From Clostridium_AD sp937920395 (GTDB lineage Bacteria > Bacillota > Clostridia > Clostridiales > Clostridiaceae), in the NCBI GenBank assembly GCA_052274345.1, contig DAVZGP010000010.1, forward strand, positions 18,153 to 82,152: a stretch of DNA of 64,000 bases, given 5' to 3'. Below are positions 17,260 through 26,319 of the stretch, piece by piece. The notes beneath the pieces are model-generated. The model saw nothing but the letters and a program-made list of their open reading frames with translations. It was not told the DNA's origin and did no database searches. Numbering within the stretch: position 1 is the first letter of the stretch; each line of letters begins with the position of its first letter. The position numbers were made by a program, and so were the translations under genes.

Positions 17260-19122
17260 CTAGATAGCTTTCTCATTCTCGCCAGGCGTTTTTTTATAAG
17301 TAGGAACGATATCTTTAATTTTATCAGTTAATGCATCAACATCATTTGCTGCAATAATTTCCGCAAGATCCTTCATACTTTCTTTCATTACTCCTAAATC
17401 AGTAAAAGTAGGTTTACCAATAAAAATCTTCGCATGTTTAGTATTAGTAAGTCCTTCTTCACTCATTAGCAGTTCTTCATAAAGTTTTTCTCCTGGACGA
17501 AGCCCTGTAACTTCAATTTTAATATCTTTATTTGGCTCAAAGCCTGAAAGTTTTATTAAATCCCAAGCTAAATCATATATTTTAACAGGCTTTCCCATGT
17601 CCAAAACAAAGATTTCTCCACCCTGTGCATATGCACCAGATTGAAGCACTAATTGTGCAGCTTCAGGTATTGTCATAAAGAATCTTGTTATGTATTTATT
17701 AGTGAGTGTAACTGGTCCACCATGAGCTATTTGATTTTTAAATAATGGTATAACTGATCCATTACTTCCTAGAACATTACCAAATCTCACTGCTACAAAA
17801 TGTGTTTTACTTATCTTATCCATAGATTGTATAATCATCTCACACATTCTCTTAGTAGCTCCCATAACATTAGTTGGGTTTACTGCTTTATCTGTTGATA
17901 TCATAACAAATCTTTCAACATTATGTCTATTAGCACACTCTGCTACATTATAAGTTCCAAATACATTATTTTTTATTGCTTCCATAGGACTTACTTCCAT
18001 TAATGGAACATGTTTATGTGCCGCTGCATGGAAAACTATATCTGGTGAATAAGTATTAAAAACATCTTCAAGTCTTGCTTTATCTCTAACAGACCCAATA
18101 AGTACCTTTAAATCTAATTTTGGATATTTATACTTAAGTTCTATTTGTAAATCATAAGCATTGTTTTCATATATATCAAAAACAATTAATTGTTTAGGTG
18201 CAAATTTTATAATTTGACGACATAATTCAGAACCAATAGAACCGCCGCCACCTGTTACTAAAATTGTTTTGTTTTTAATATACGCTGCAATGCCTTCTGT
18301 ATCGAGCACTACTGCTTTACGACCAAGTAAATCTTCAATGTCTACTTTTCTAATTTGACTAAGGGAAACTTTTCCATTTAATATTTCATACATACCTGGA
18401 ATAATTTCTATTTTACATTTTGTTTTTTTACATATTTCTAGTATTTGTTGTTTATCATCGTCTCCTATAGTTGGAATAGCTATAAGAATAGTTTCTATAT
18501 CATTTGATTTTGCAATAGAAATTATATCTTTTCTATTTCCTAAAACCTTTACTCCCATTATGATTTTACCTTTTTTATAAGGTTCATCATCAATTACAGC
18601 TACAGGAGTATACTTAGCTTGGCTGCTGCTTTTCATTTCTTTTATAACCATAGCTGCAGCTGCCCCAGCTCCAATTACCATTACCCTATTTCTATCATTC
18701 TTACTTACATTACAATTCAAAATACCCGAAAATCTTTCATAGACTCTAAAAGACATCCTAAACCCAAGTATGAATAGAATACTAAAAGCACATGCAAGTA
18801 TACTTACTCCATATGTAAATGGATGACCGATAATTCTAACAAATGCAATGGTTAGAATATCTGCAGCAATACAAGCGCCAATAGCCAACATAAATTCATC
18901 TACACTTGCATAACTCCACAGACTTTCATAAAGTTTGAATAAATAAAAACACGCTATGTAAATAACTGTTACTATTATTGCTATCTCTTTATAATCGCTT
19001 GAATAAAACTTGAAATTTCTATAGTTATACCTAAAATAGAAAGCTAATATATATGCTAAGTTAACTAAAACTGCATCACTTAGTATGAGTATCGGCTTTT
19101 TCCATTTTCCTAAAGCTTTCAC
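17260..19122 (-). CDS. CapD/PglF-type membrane nucleotide-sugar 4,6-dehydratase
   Basis: About 620 residues. Four N-terminal membrane helices are followed by a CoA_binding_3-like Rossmann domain (MVIGAGAAAAMVIKEM). The SDR catalytic domain (Polysacc_synt_2) has VTGGGGSIGSELCRQI and TDKAVNPTNVMGATKR. In this family a Met replaces the usual SDR Tyr, as seen here. Members convert UDP-GlcNAc to a 4-keto-6-deoxy sugar for surface glycans. GTG 19122 was chosen because GAGGTG sits 6 bases upstream; the longer frame from ATG 19164 has no ribosome binding site. The gene stands alone among surface-protein genes, about 33 kb from the capsule locus. Confidence 0.9.
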   Translation of the reverse strand: MKALGKWKKPILILSDAVLVNLAYILAFYFRYNYRNFKFYSSDYKEIAIIVTVIYIACFYLFKLYESLWSYASVDEFMLAIGACIAADILTIAFVRIIGHPFTYGVSILACAFSILFILGFRMSFRVYERFSGILNCNVSKNDRNRVMVIGAGAAAAMVIKEMKSSSQAKYTPVAVIDDEPYKKGKIIMGVKVLGNRKDIISIAKSNDIETILIAIPTIGDDDKQQILEICKKTKCKIEIIPGMYEILNGKVSLSQIRKVDIEDLLGRKAVVLDTEGIAAYIKNKTILVTGGGGSIGSELCRQIIKFAPKQLIVFDIYENNAYDLQIELKYKYPKLDLKVLIGSVRDKARLEDVFNTYSPDIVFHAAAHKHVPLMEVSPMEAIKNNVFGTYNVAECANRHNVERFVMISTDKAVNPTNVMGATKRMCEMIIQSMDKISKTHFVAVRFGNVLGSNGSVIPLFKNQIAHGGPVTLTNKYITRFFMTIPEAAQLVLQSGAYAQGGEIFVLDMGKPVKIYDLAWDLIKLSGFEPNKDIKIEVTGLRPGEKLYEELLMSEEGLTNTKHAKIFIGKPTFTDLGVMKESMKDLAEIIAANDVDALTDKIKDIVPTYKKTPGENEKAI

Positions 19123-19310
19123 AATATACACCTCTTCTTCATTTTTCTCATAATTAGTTCTCATGATATTATATCATCATTTTTACTATTAAACATCTTT
19201 TCAATAAAAAAACACAAAAATCGCTATTTATATAATTAATTCTATAATATCCACAAAAACAATATTAAACTCATATATATATCATGTAATGGTGAGGGAG
19301 GTGATTATGC

Positions 19311-19472
19311 ATGTATGATGCATTAATTAAACTGGTTAATACAGTTGGCTTCCCTATAGGTGTGAGTATATATCTACTAGTTAGATTTGAGAAGAAAATT
19401 GAGGATCTCAATATTTCTATCTCTAGTTTAGCTGTAGTAATATCCGCTGTTATAGGAAAATATAAAAAATAA
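19311..19472 (+). CDS. YvrJ-family small protein
   Basis: 53 residues, MYDALIKLVNTVGFPIGVSI then YLLVRFEKKIEDL and a short second hydrophobic stretch. This is the YvrJ family pattern: a membrane helix followed by a basic turn and an amphipathic helix. A strong GGGAGGTGAT site lies directly upstream. YvrJ proteins are often encoded with DUF1659 and DUF2922 proteins and a sigma factor. Here those partners are about 43 kb away at 61-63.5 kb. Function unknown. Confidence 0.85.
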   Translation: MYDALIKLVNTVGFPIGVSIYLLVRFEKKIEDLNISISSLAVVISAVIGKYKK

Positions 19473-19500
19473 GGATATCGAATTCGATATCCTTATTTTT
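19471..19500. terminator. Terminator after yvrJ-like gene
   Basis: Perfect AAGGATATCG-AATT-CGATATCCTT hairpin followed by ATTTTT. It overlaps the stop codon of the small gene. Confidence 0.88.
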
Positions 19501-19539
19501 ATAGTCCAATAGAACGTTTGTTCTTTATTATTCTATAAT

Positions 19540-22080
19540 CTATGCCTTTGCATGTACTATGGCACTCCAGTTGCTGTATACTTTTGTTTTCCCAACAACT
19601 CTATATGCCCTTGTTTTATAATAATAAGTTCTTCCTGCTGTTAACTTTGAATTTGTATAATAAGAATTTGTCATTCTTGCTAATAACCCATAAGTTCCTC
19701 TACTTGAAGCAGCTCTATATACTTCATAACCATTTGCTCCAGATACAGCGTTGCATGTAATTTTAATACTTTTAGAACTAATTCTAGTAGCCTTGGCATT
19801 TACAGGAGTTGCTGGTATTGGTTTTGCACTTACTAAAGCTGAGAAACCACTGTATATCTTAACATTACCATTTAGCCTGTATGCTCTAACCATATAGTAA
19901 TAACTAGTATTTGTCATAAGTCCAGTGCTGTTATAACTCACACCAGTAGTGGTTGACACCAAAGTACATGAACCTTTACTCCCTGTTGCTTTATAAACTT
20001 CATATCCACTTACTCCATAAACAGCATTCCATCTAATATTAATACTGTTGTATGAGGTAGCTGCTGCTTTTAATGCTGTTGGTGTAGCTGGCATTGGTTT
20101 TGCACTTAACACAGATGAATAACCACTGTACACTTTAACAGAACCTATAAGTCTATATGCTCTAACCTTAAAGTAATAAACACTATTACTTGTAAGCCCA
20201 CTATTGGTATAACTTATTGCAGTCGTTGTTGATATTAACGTATATTTACCAACACTTGATGTCGCTCTGTAAACTTCGTATTTACTTGCTCCAGCTACGC
20301 TACCCCATTTAACATTAATACTATTATATAAGGATGCTGCTATTTTTACTGATGTCGGTGCAAGCAGTATTGGTTTTGAGCTTATCATAGCTGAATAACC
20401 ACTATACACTTTAGCTTTACCTACCATTTTATATGACTTAACTTTGTAGTAATAGGTATTGTTTGTAGTAAGTCCACTACTTTGATAGTTAGTTTTTGTA
20501 GTCTCTGACATCCAAGTATATTGTCCAGTGCTTGATAATGCTCTGTAAATAGCATACCCACTCGCTCCAGTTACTGTACTCCAATTAACATTAATACTAT
20601 TATATGAAGCCGATGTCGCTTTTAACCCTGTTGGGATTCCATTTGGAATAACTGTCCACTTCGCATAAATTGTTGTATTTGTCATTACTTTATCAGTAGT
20701 AAAGTTCCATACCTTTAAACATGCAGCTTCTTTATACCAACCACCAAATGTGTAGCCTGTCCTAGTTGGTGAAACTGGCGCTACTATTAAACTATTATAC
20801 GTTGCACTTTTATTACTTACTACACTTCCACCTTGGCTATTTAATGTAACTGTGTAGTTGCTCACTGTCCACTTCGCATAAATTGTAGTATCTACTGTTA
20901 CTTTATCAGTAGTGAAGTTCCATGTATTTAAGCATGTTGCTTCTTTATACCAACCACCAAATGTGTAGCCTGTCCTAATTGGATCTGCTGGTTTTACAGC
21001 ATTAGCATTATATTCAATTACCTGATTATTTACTAATGACCCTTGAGTTGAATTAAAAAAGACTTTGCTTGCGAGATTGTTAATAGTATATTTTACATCT
21101 TTTTTATTCCCCAAAATATCAATTATTTGAAATGTTATTGATGATTTATTGGCAACATCTAAACTTAGACTAAAGGTTCCGTTAACATTATAATCTATTT
21201 TTGTATCATCTAAATATAAATCAGCTATTGGTAGAGTTGCTCCTGTTATATTAAGTTTTCCTTCTTTAGCTATTAAAGCATTTTTATTATCTGCTTCGTA
21301 TATCTTAAGCGGAATATCTATTGGATCATTTGAAGCTTTTATTGAACCTATTGAAATTGTTCCACCTAACGTAACTACAGTACCATATTTTAAAGTGGAT
21401 GCCACTGTATTATATTGAATTGCATGTATAGTTCCAGTAACGCTTAAATTACCATAATTCTGGATTGCACCCAAAACATATACATCACCATTTACTGTAA
21501 CCAACCCATTAATTGTTAATATTGAATTTGGTCCAATATATAAATCTCCATTTATTGTTTTAGTCGACCATTCCTCGCTTTGAGTAACACATGTTTGAGA
21601 TAGAGGATTAATTGATGTATCTACTTGCTTTAACTCAAAATTAAGAGGTTTCAAATCTTGTTTGATTAAAGAAAGTGGATATATGTTTGAATTATCTATA
21701 TGTTTAGCGTTACCTAAATTGTCAGTTACACTAACATAAGTAGCTTTCCATGTACCAATTTCATCTATACTAGATAAACTTAAAGTACCTTCATATATGT
21801 CTCCACTAATATTCTTCATACTTATAGATTTTGATTTATTTGTTAAAGGCGATCGATAAAAAATAGTAACATCTTTTATTCCACTACCGTCACTATTAGT
21901 AACCCCTAGTGTTACCTTAACACTTTCTCCAGCTACAACAGATATCTTGTCTACACTCATACTACTTAATATTGGTAGTGCTACGTCAGTTACTGCCTTA
22001 GCAGTCATTGGTGTAAAAACAATATTGCTTAATACCATTAAAAAAACTAATAAACTAGTAAAAATTTTTTTATAAAACAC
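19540..22080 (-). CDS. Secreted modular surface protein: Ig-like, beta-solenoid-like, two InlB repeats, four Fn3 modules
   Basis: 846 residues. A signal peptide (about 1-30, PMTAKAVT end) is followed by an Ig-like domain (about 33-135). A repetitive stretch (INGDLYIGPNSILTINGLV, then further turns; about 165-245) resembles a polymer-forming beta-solenoid. Two Listeria-Bacteroides repeats with GYTFGGWYKE (about 340-480) and four Fn3-like modules of about 90 residues (YNSINVNW, GASGYEVYRA, YYYKVRAYR signatures) follow. There is no LPXTG or obvious anchor, so attachment may be non-covalent. The GTG start lies behind GAGGGGG. It probably has an adhesion or wall-scaffold role. Confidence 0.85.
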   Translation of the reverse strand: MFYKKIFTSLLVFLMVLSNIVFTPMTAKAVTDVALPILSSMSVDKISVVAGESVKVTLGVTNSDGSGIKDVTIFYRSPLTNKSKSISMKNISGDIYEGTLSLSSIDEIGTWKATYVSVTDNLGNAKHIDNSNIYPLSLIKQDLKPLNFELKQVDTSINPLSQTCVTQSEEWSTKTINGDLYIGPNSILTINGLVTVNGDVYVLGAIQNYGNLSVTGTIHAIQYNTVASTLKYGTVVTLGGTISIGSIKASNDPIDIPLKIYEADNKNALIAKEGKLNITGATLPIADLYLDDTKIDYNVNGTFSLSLDVANKSSITFQIIDILGNKKDVKYTINNLASKVFFNSTQGSLVNNQVIEYNANAVKPADPIRTGYTFGGWYKEATCLNTWNFTTDKVTVDTTIYAKWTVSNYTVTLNSQGGSVVSNKSATYNSLIVAPVSPTRTGYTFGGWYKEAACLKVWNFTTDKVMTNTTIYAKWTVIPNGIPTGLKATSASYNSINVNWSTVTGASGYAIYRALSSTGQYTWMSETTKTNYQSSGLTTNNTYYYKVKSYKMVGKAKVYSGYSAMISSKPILLAPTSVKIAASLYNSINVKWGSVAGASKYEVYRATSSVGKYTLISTTTAISYTNSGLTSNSVYYFKVRAYRLIGSVKVYSGYSSVLSAKPMPATPTALKAAATSYNSINIRWNAVYGVSGYEVYKATGSKGSCTLVSTTTGVSYNSTGLMTNTSYYYMVRAYRLNGNVKIYSGFSALVSAKPIPATPVNAKATRISSKSIKITCNAVSGANGYEVYRAASSRGTYGLLARMTNSYYTNSKLTAGRTYYYKTRAYRVVGKTKVYSNWSAIVHAKA

Positions 22081-22118
22081 TCATATTCCCCCTCTTAATT
22101 ACCGTTCTCTATATAATT

Positions 22119-22922
22119 TTATTCTTGTTCTTGTTTTTGTTTATCAGCCAATTCTTTTGCTTTTATTACAGCTTTCATATCCGCCTCTATTTTAGCGTTA
22201 TTAGCAGCCTCAGTCTTAGCTTCCAAATTAGCCTTCTCCCTAGCTAATGTAGCTGCTCTTGTTTTAGCAAGATTAGTCGCCTTTACTTGTGCTGCCTTAT
22301 TTGCAGCTATTGTAGCTGCTTTATTAGCTGCATTTGTCCTAGCTAAATTAGCTGCTTTTGTTCTAGCAAGATTAGCTGCTCTTGTTCTAGCAAGATTAGT
22401 CGCCCTTACTTGTACCGCCTTATTTGCAGCTACTGTAGCTGCATAAGCTGTATTTGACCTATTAACTGCTGCTCTATTTGCAGCAATTGTCGCAACTCTT
22501 TTAGCTTCAGCTAGTTTTGCTATCGCTTTTGACTGATTTGATAAAGTTTCTTTCGCCTTTGCTAATATTTCTCCCTGGCTTGCCTTATCTGAAACAATTT
22601 TTTCTGCTTTTGCTGCTTCATTTTGTTTTGCTAAAATTTCTGCTTCTTTTGCAAGTACATCTTTTTTTGCTTTATCACTGGCTAGTAAATCCGCTTTTTC
22701 TTTAGCTTTGGCTTTAGCTTCATTAGCAGCTAATTCATCACTTTTCTTATTAGCTAAGCTATTGTCATTATCAACTGCTGTTGCCTTTACTCCACTTGCT
22801 AAATTAGTCTTGTTTTCAGATGAATCTTTCATTTTATTAGTAATTGCCCAAGCACTGGTACTTATAAATAACACCGCTGCTACTGTTGTTATTGCTATTA
22901 CTTTCGTAGTTACTCTCCTCAT
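22119..22922 (-). CDS. Secreted alanine-rich coiled-coil protein with KAANLART-type repeats
   Basis: 267 residues with a signal peptide or anchor (about 1-27, ending STSAWA). The remainder is almost wholly Ala/Lys/Asn/Glu. The central part (about 140-240) is built from short repeats such as AANLARTKAANLART and AATIAANKAAQVKATNLAKT, predicted to be one long helix. There is no known catalytic motif. It resembles TolA-like or stalk-like helical spacers. ATG 22922 follows GGGGGG at 8 bases. It lies 39 bases upstream of the Fn3 surface-protein gene in the same orientation and is probably co-transcribed with it. Confidence 0.75.
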   Translation of the reverse strand: MRRVTTKVIAITTVAAVLFISTSAWAITNKMKDSSENKTNLASGVKATAVDNDNSLANKKSDELAANEAKAKAKEKADLLASDKAKKDVLAKEAEILAKQNEAAKAEKIVSDKASQGEILAKAKETLSNQSKAIAKLAEAKRVATIAANRAAVNRSNTAYAATVAANKAVQVRATNLARTRAANLARTKAANLARTNAANKAATIAANKAAQVKATNLAKTRAATLAREKANLEAKTEAANNAKIEADMKAVIKAKELADKQKQEQE

Positions 22923-23392
22923 TTATCACGCCCCCCAAATTTTAGAACCATTAAAAAGTAAGTATATTATTTTATCTCATTATTAAAAACCATCTTTTTA
23001 TAAATTTCTCCATTACAATCTAAGGTTTACTATTATAACTCGTATAAACCCAACTTATCTTTACCATATTACACTATTAACTATTGTATTCCTTTAATTA
23101 TCGTGTTACAATTTGTGACTAATTCTGCAATAATGTTACTTTATGATTTCTCCCAAAATATAGCAATAGCCTCTATTTGAATGACTTCTATACCCTGAAC
23201 ACGCCACATATAAATTTTCTTGACATAATTGACCATAACCTATACAATAAAATTGTAAAATATGTTTTTATTGATAAATAAAGTTATAGTATAAATAAAG
23301 TTATCTATAAACTTTATAAGTTTGTTTATGTCCAATTATAAATGAAATCGATTTATACTTGTACATAACATAAGTATTAGGGGGGCCTCATT
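22923..23392. other. Divergent promoter region (470 bp, no gene seen)
   Basis: Separates the Ala-rich gene (minus) from the gene at 23393 (plus). Very AT-rich. A short direct repeat, ATAAATAAAGTTAT, occurs twice at about 23274-23304, close to the plus-strand start. No ORF with a ribosome binding site was found. Confidence 0.5.
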
Positions 23393-23923
23393 GTGAGTGA
23401 ACAAATTATACCAACATATAAAAATGTCAATTCTTCTTTTTTCAAAAAGACTCTTTTTTATTTTAAAGTCAACAAAGCTCTTAAGGATTGTAAAACTATT
23501 GAATCAATCTTGATTAAGAATAAGGATTTAAAGAAAAAAGATAGTAGCATAAATTTAATAATGTCAAATGGATCTACAAACGAGGTAGATGATAGTTATT
23601 TAGTAATTAAGCCGTTTAATGAATCTGGCAGTATAAGTCCTCTAATAAAATATACTTTTATTAATGGAGAAATAGAAAAATACTTTGATGAAATTAAGCG
23701 TGATATTATTATTGTAGATTTATATGAAGACAGCTTATACTTACATAGTTTTACTAAAACAAACCTTTCTATTACAGGTTACTTAATTAAAGTAGAAGTG
23801 CAATCAGAAATAAATAAAACCTTAATTTTTACTAATCAAAAAGTTAAAATAGATGTTAGAAATACTAATAAATTTGAAACTATTAATGTATTTGATGATT
23901 TTATTAATAGTTATATAATATAA
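23393..23923 (+). CDS. Hypothetical protein, 176 residues
   Basis: Not recognised. It starts at GTG 23393 behind AGGGGGG. The protein has no signal peptide or clear membrane helix. A basic N-terminus (FFKKTLFYFKVNKALKD) is followed by an alternating beta-rich second half with KVEVQSEINKTLIFTNQKV. It is monocistronic, ending in a bidirectional terminator shared with the LCP gene. The long AT-rich leader suggests a regulated transcript. Confidence 0.7.
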   Translation: MSEQIIPTYKNVNSSFFKKTLFYFKVNKALKDCKTIESILIKNKDLKKKDSSINLIMSNGSTNEVDDSYLVIKPFNESGSISPLIKYTFINGEIEKYFDEIKRDIIIVDLYEDSLYLHSFTKTNLSITGYLIKVEVQSEINKTLIFTNQKVKIDVRNTNKFETINVFDDFINSYII

Positions 23924-23952
23924 AAAAAACTCTCCAACCGGAGAGTTTTTTT
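23922..23952. terminator. Bidirectional terminator
   Basis: AAAAAAAACTCTCC-AACC-GGAGAGTTTTTTT hairpin between the convergent hypothetical gene and the LCP gene. Confidence 0.9.
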
Positions 23953-23955
23953 ATA

Positions 23956-24924
23956 TTATTTAGGTTTTACATCATCATAAATGAATTTATGAAGTTGATC
24001 TGTTGTAGCCTTAATGTTTCCCACCAAATAATACACTTTATTGATCATTTGTGATGACCAGTAACCATCCACTGGGAATCTCTCTTGTTCCAAAGTTGTT
24101 GTACCAGTTGCAATAACTTTTGTACCAAGTTTTATCAAATTTACACTATTCATACTAGTCTCAGTGTAGGGTAAAAGTTTGTTAACAACAGATGGAAACT
24201 GCGTCGCTCCTACTGATTGAAGTTTTGTAATCATAGCTGTTAATACAGTTCTTTGTCTTTCAGTTCTCTTAAAATCGTCACCAGCAGTATAACGTATTCT
24301 TGAATACGCAACAGCTTGAAGTCCATTTAAGTTTTGTTTTCCAGTAGTTGTAATCTTAGTTATTGCTTCTTTTTCAATTCCACCAGTTTCTTGCATATAA
24401 CTATTAATTAAAGGAACTTCATCTTGCTGAACATTAATAGTTACTCCACCAATAGCATTTATTAGGTTTTCAAGATCATAAAAATCAACAGCAACATAAT
24501 CTCTAATGTTCAAATTAAAATTTTTATTAATAGTTTTAATTGCAAGTTGTGCTCCACCATAAGCATATGCATGTGTAAGCTTTGTTTGACCATGACCATC
24601 CACTGATACATAAAAATCTCTCATAAGTGATGACATTTTTATTTTTTTATGTTTTTGATCTATAGATAAAACTATCATAGAATCTGAGCGACTTGAGTCA
24701 GTCTTGGCTCTTCTATCTAGACCAAATAAAGCAATATTTGTTACATCATTACTCTGTTCTACATTTGTAGTCGCTGTGCTTTTAATCCCCAAATCCCCAT
24801 CTTTTTTTGATATTTTCATAGTATTTATTTTACTAAGGTCATAAAAGACGTAACCAAATCCTCCTACAACAACCACTACAAAAATAATAAATATAATTAA
24901 AACATTTTTTTTCCACCGTTTCAT
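23956..24924 (-). CDS. LytR-CpsA-Psr (LCP) family glycopolymer transferase
   Basis: About 322 residues with one N-terminal membrane anchor, then an extracytoplasmic LCP domain. Signatures are IALFGLDRRAKTDSSRSDSM, ALMRDFYVSVDG-like (SSLMRDFYVSV), THAYAYGGAQLAIKTIN and YSRIRYTAGDDFKRTERQR with the conserved Arg residues. LCP enzymes attach lipid-linked teichoic acid or capsule polymers to peptidoglycan. ATG 24924 follows GGGGAGGA at 7 bases; the longer frame from 24954 spans that site. It fits the surrounding cell-surface cluster and could serve the capsule locus at 51-59 kb. Confidence 0.93.
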   Translation of the reverse strand: MKRWKKNVLIIFIIFVVVVVGGFGYVFYDLSKINTMKISKKDGDLGIKSTATTNVEQSNDVTNIALFGLDRRAKTDSSRSDSMIVLSIDQKHKKIKMSSLMRDFYVSVDGHGQTKLTHAYAYGGAQLAIKTINKNFNLNIRDYVAVDFYDLENLINAIGGVTINVQQDEVPLINSYMQETGGIEKEAITKITTTGKQNLNGLQAVAYSRIRYTAGDDFKRTERQRTVLTAMITKLQSVGATQFPSVVNKLLPYTETSMNSVNLIKLGTKVIATGTTTLEQERFPVDGYWSSQMINKVYYLVGNIKATTDQLHKFIYDDVKPK

Positions 24925-25138
24925 TTTTGTGTCCTCCCCATTGTAATAGCACAATATATGCTTAAAATTACTTATTTTTATCTTATCAAAGCAATTATAC
25001 TATTATATTTACTATTTTGCTATTTTTTTCCGTGACCATTGTAAGATTTATTTCTAATTTGCGATTATTTTTAATTATTGTATTATTATGGTATAATACA
25101 ACAATACTACCAAATATTATTTAAAGGGGGGATAAACA

Positions 25139-26212
25139 ATGAACAAAATTAAAAGTCTTAAACCTATTTTCTTAGCATCAATATTAACCATAGGTGTTTC
25201 AACAATTACATCACACAATGTATTTGCAACTACCATGACAACATATACTGTAAAAAGTGGTGATTGCTTATCTTTAATAGCATCAAAATATGGACAATCA
25301 TTAAGTTCTTTAAGAACCGCTAATAATAAATGGAATGACACTATATATGTTGGACAAGTTCTCAAGGTTAATAGTTCAACTAGTTCTAAACCTACAACCA
25401 CACCAACTAAAGCTCCAGCTCAGAATACAGTTAAAACTTATACTGTTAAAAGTGGTGATTGTTTATCTACAATAGCCAAAAAATGTGGCCTATCATTAAG
25501 TGCTTTAAGAACAGCTAATAACAAATGGAATGATACTATATATGTTGGACAAGTTCTCAAGCTTAGTAATTCAACTAGTTCTACAGCAACGCCGACTAAA
25601 ACTCCAACGAAAGCTCCAGCTCAAAATGCACTTAAAACTTATACCGTAAAGAGTGGAGATTGTTTGTCTACAATAGCCAAAAAATGTGGTCTATCATTAA
25701 GTGCTTTAAGAACTGCTAATAACAAATGGAATGATACTATATATGTTGGACAAACTCTTAAACTTTCGACGACAGCAACAAGTACTACTACGCCACAAAC
25801 CACGCCCGTCCAGCAATCAAATGCTGTATCGATAAGATATACAGAAAGCGATTTGAACTTGTTATCTAGATTAATAACTGCAGAAGCTGGAGGAGAATCT
25901 TATAATGCTCAACTTGCTGTAGGCGCTGTAGTTGTAAATAGAGTACAGAATAACTTATTTCCAAATTCAATTTCAGGCGTTATTAATGAACATACAAATA
26001 ATAATTACCAATTTACTGTAGTAAAAAATGGTGCTATCAATAGACCTGCTAGTGCAAGTGCTTTAAAAGCTGCATTATCAGCACTTAGTGGAGTTGATCC
26101 AACAAAAAATGCTTTATTTTTTTATGATGGTGTTACTCCATCAGGTTTAACTTCAACGCAACCAGTATCCATAGTTATTGGAAGAATGACTTTTGTATAC
26201 TTATTAAAATAA
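25139..26212 (+). CDS. Secreted triple-LysM cell wall hydrolase (SleB/Hydrolase_2 type)
   Basis: 357 residues. A signal peptide (about 1-30) is followed by three nearly identical LysM modules at about 35-76, 100-142 and 166-209, each YTVKSGDCLS...NNKWNDTIYVGQ. They are joined by Thr/Pro-rich linkers (TPTKAPAQN). The C-terminal Hydrolase_2 domain (about 240-357) has LITAEAGGES, in which the first Glu is the likely catalytic residue, and VGAVVVNRV. SleB-type enzymes cut spore cortex or vegetative wall glycan. AAGGGGGG lies upstream of the ATG. LysM copies 2 and 3 are almost identical at the DNA level, so recent duplication is likely. Confidence 0.92.
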   Translation: MNKIKSLKPIFLASILTIGVSTITSHNVFATTMTTYTVKSGDCLSLIASKYGQSLSSLRTANNKWNDTIYVGQVLKVNSSTSSKPTTTPTKAPAQNTVKTYTVKSGDCLSTIAKKCGLSLSALRTANNKWNDTIYVGQVLKLSNSTSSTATPTKTPTKAPAQNALKTYTVKSGDCLSTIAKKCGLSLSALRTANNKWNDTIYVGQTLKLSTTATSTTTPQTTPVQQSNAVSIRYTESDLNLLSRLITAEAGGESYNAQLAVGAVVVNRVQNNLFPNSISGVINEHTNNNYQFTVVKNGAINRPASASALKAALSALSGVDPTKNALFFYDGVTPSGLTSTQPVSIVIGRMTFVYLLK

Positions 26213-26220
26213 TTTATTAA

Positions 26221-26253
26221 CACTTGTAGAAAGTTTGCAAGTGCTTTTTTTAT
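26221..26253 (+). terminator. Terminator after LysM hydrolase
   Basis: CACTTG / CAAGTG stem followed by CTTTTTTT, directly after the hydrolase stop. Confidence 0.75.
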
Positions 26254-26274
26254 GCTTTAAAAATGATAAAACTA

Positions 26275-26318
26275 AAAGAATCACTCTCAAATATACTTTT
26301 GAGAGTGATTCTTTATTT
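26275..26318. terminator. Terminator after SDR gene
   Basis: AAGAATCACTCTCAA pairs with TTGAGAGTGATTCTT with an 8-base loop, and T/A runs lie on both sides. It ends the minus-strand SDR gene. Confidence 0.88.
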
Positions 26319-26319
26319 T

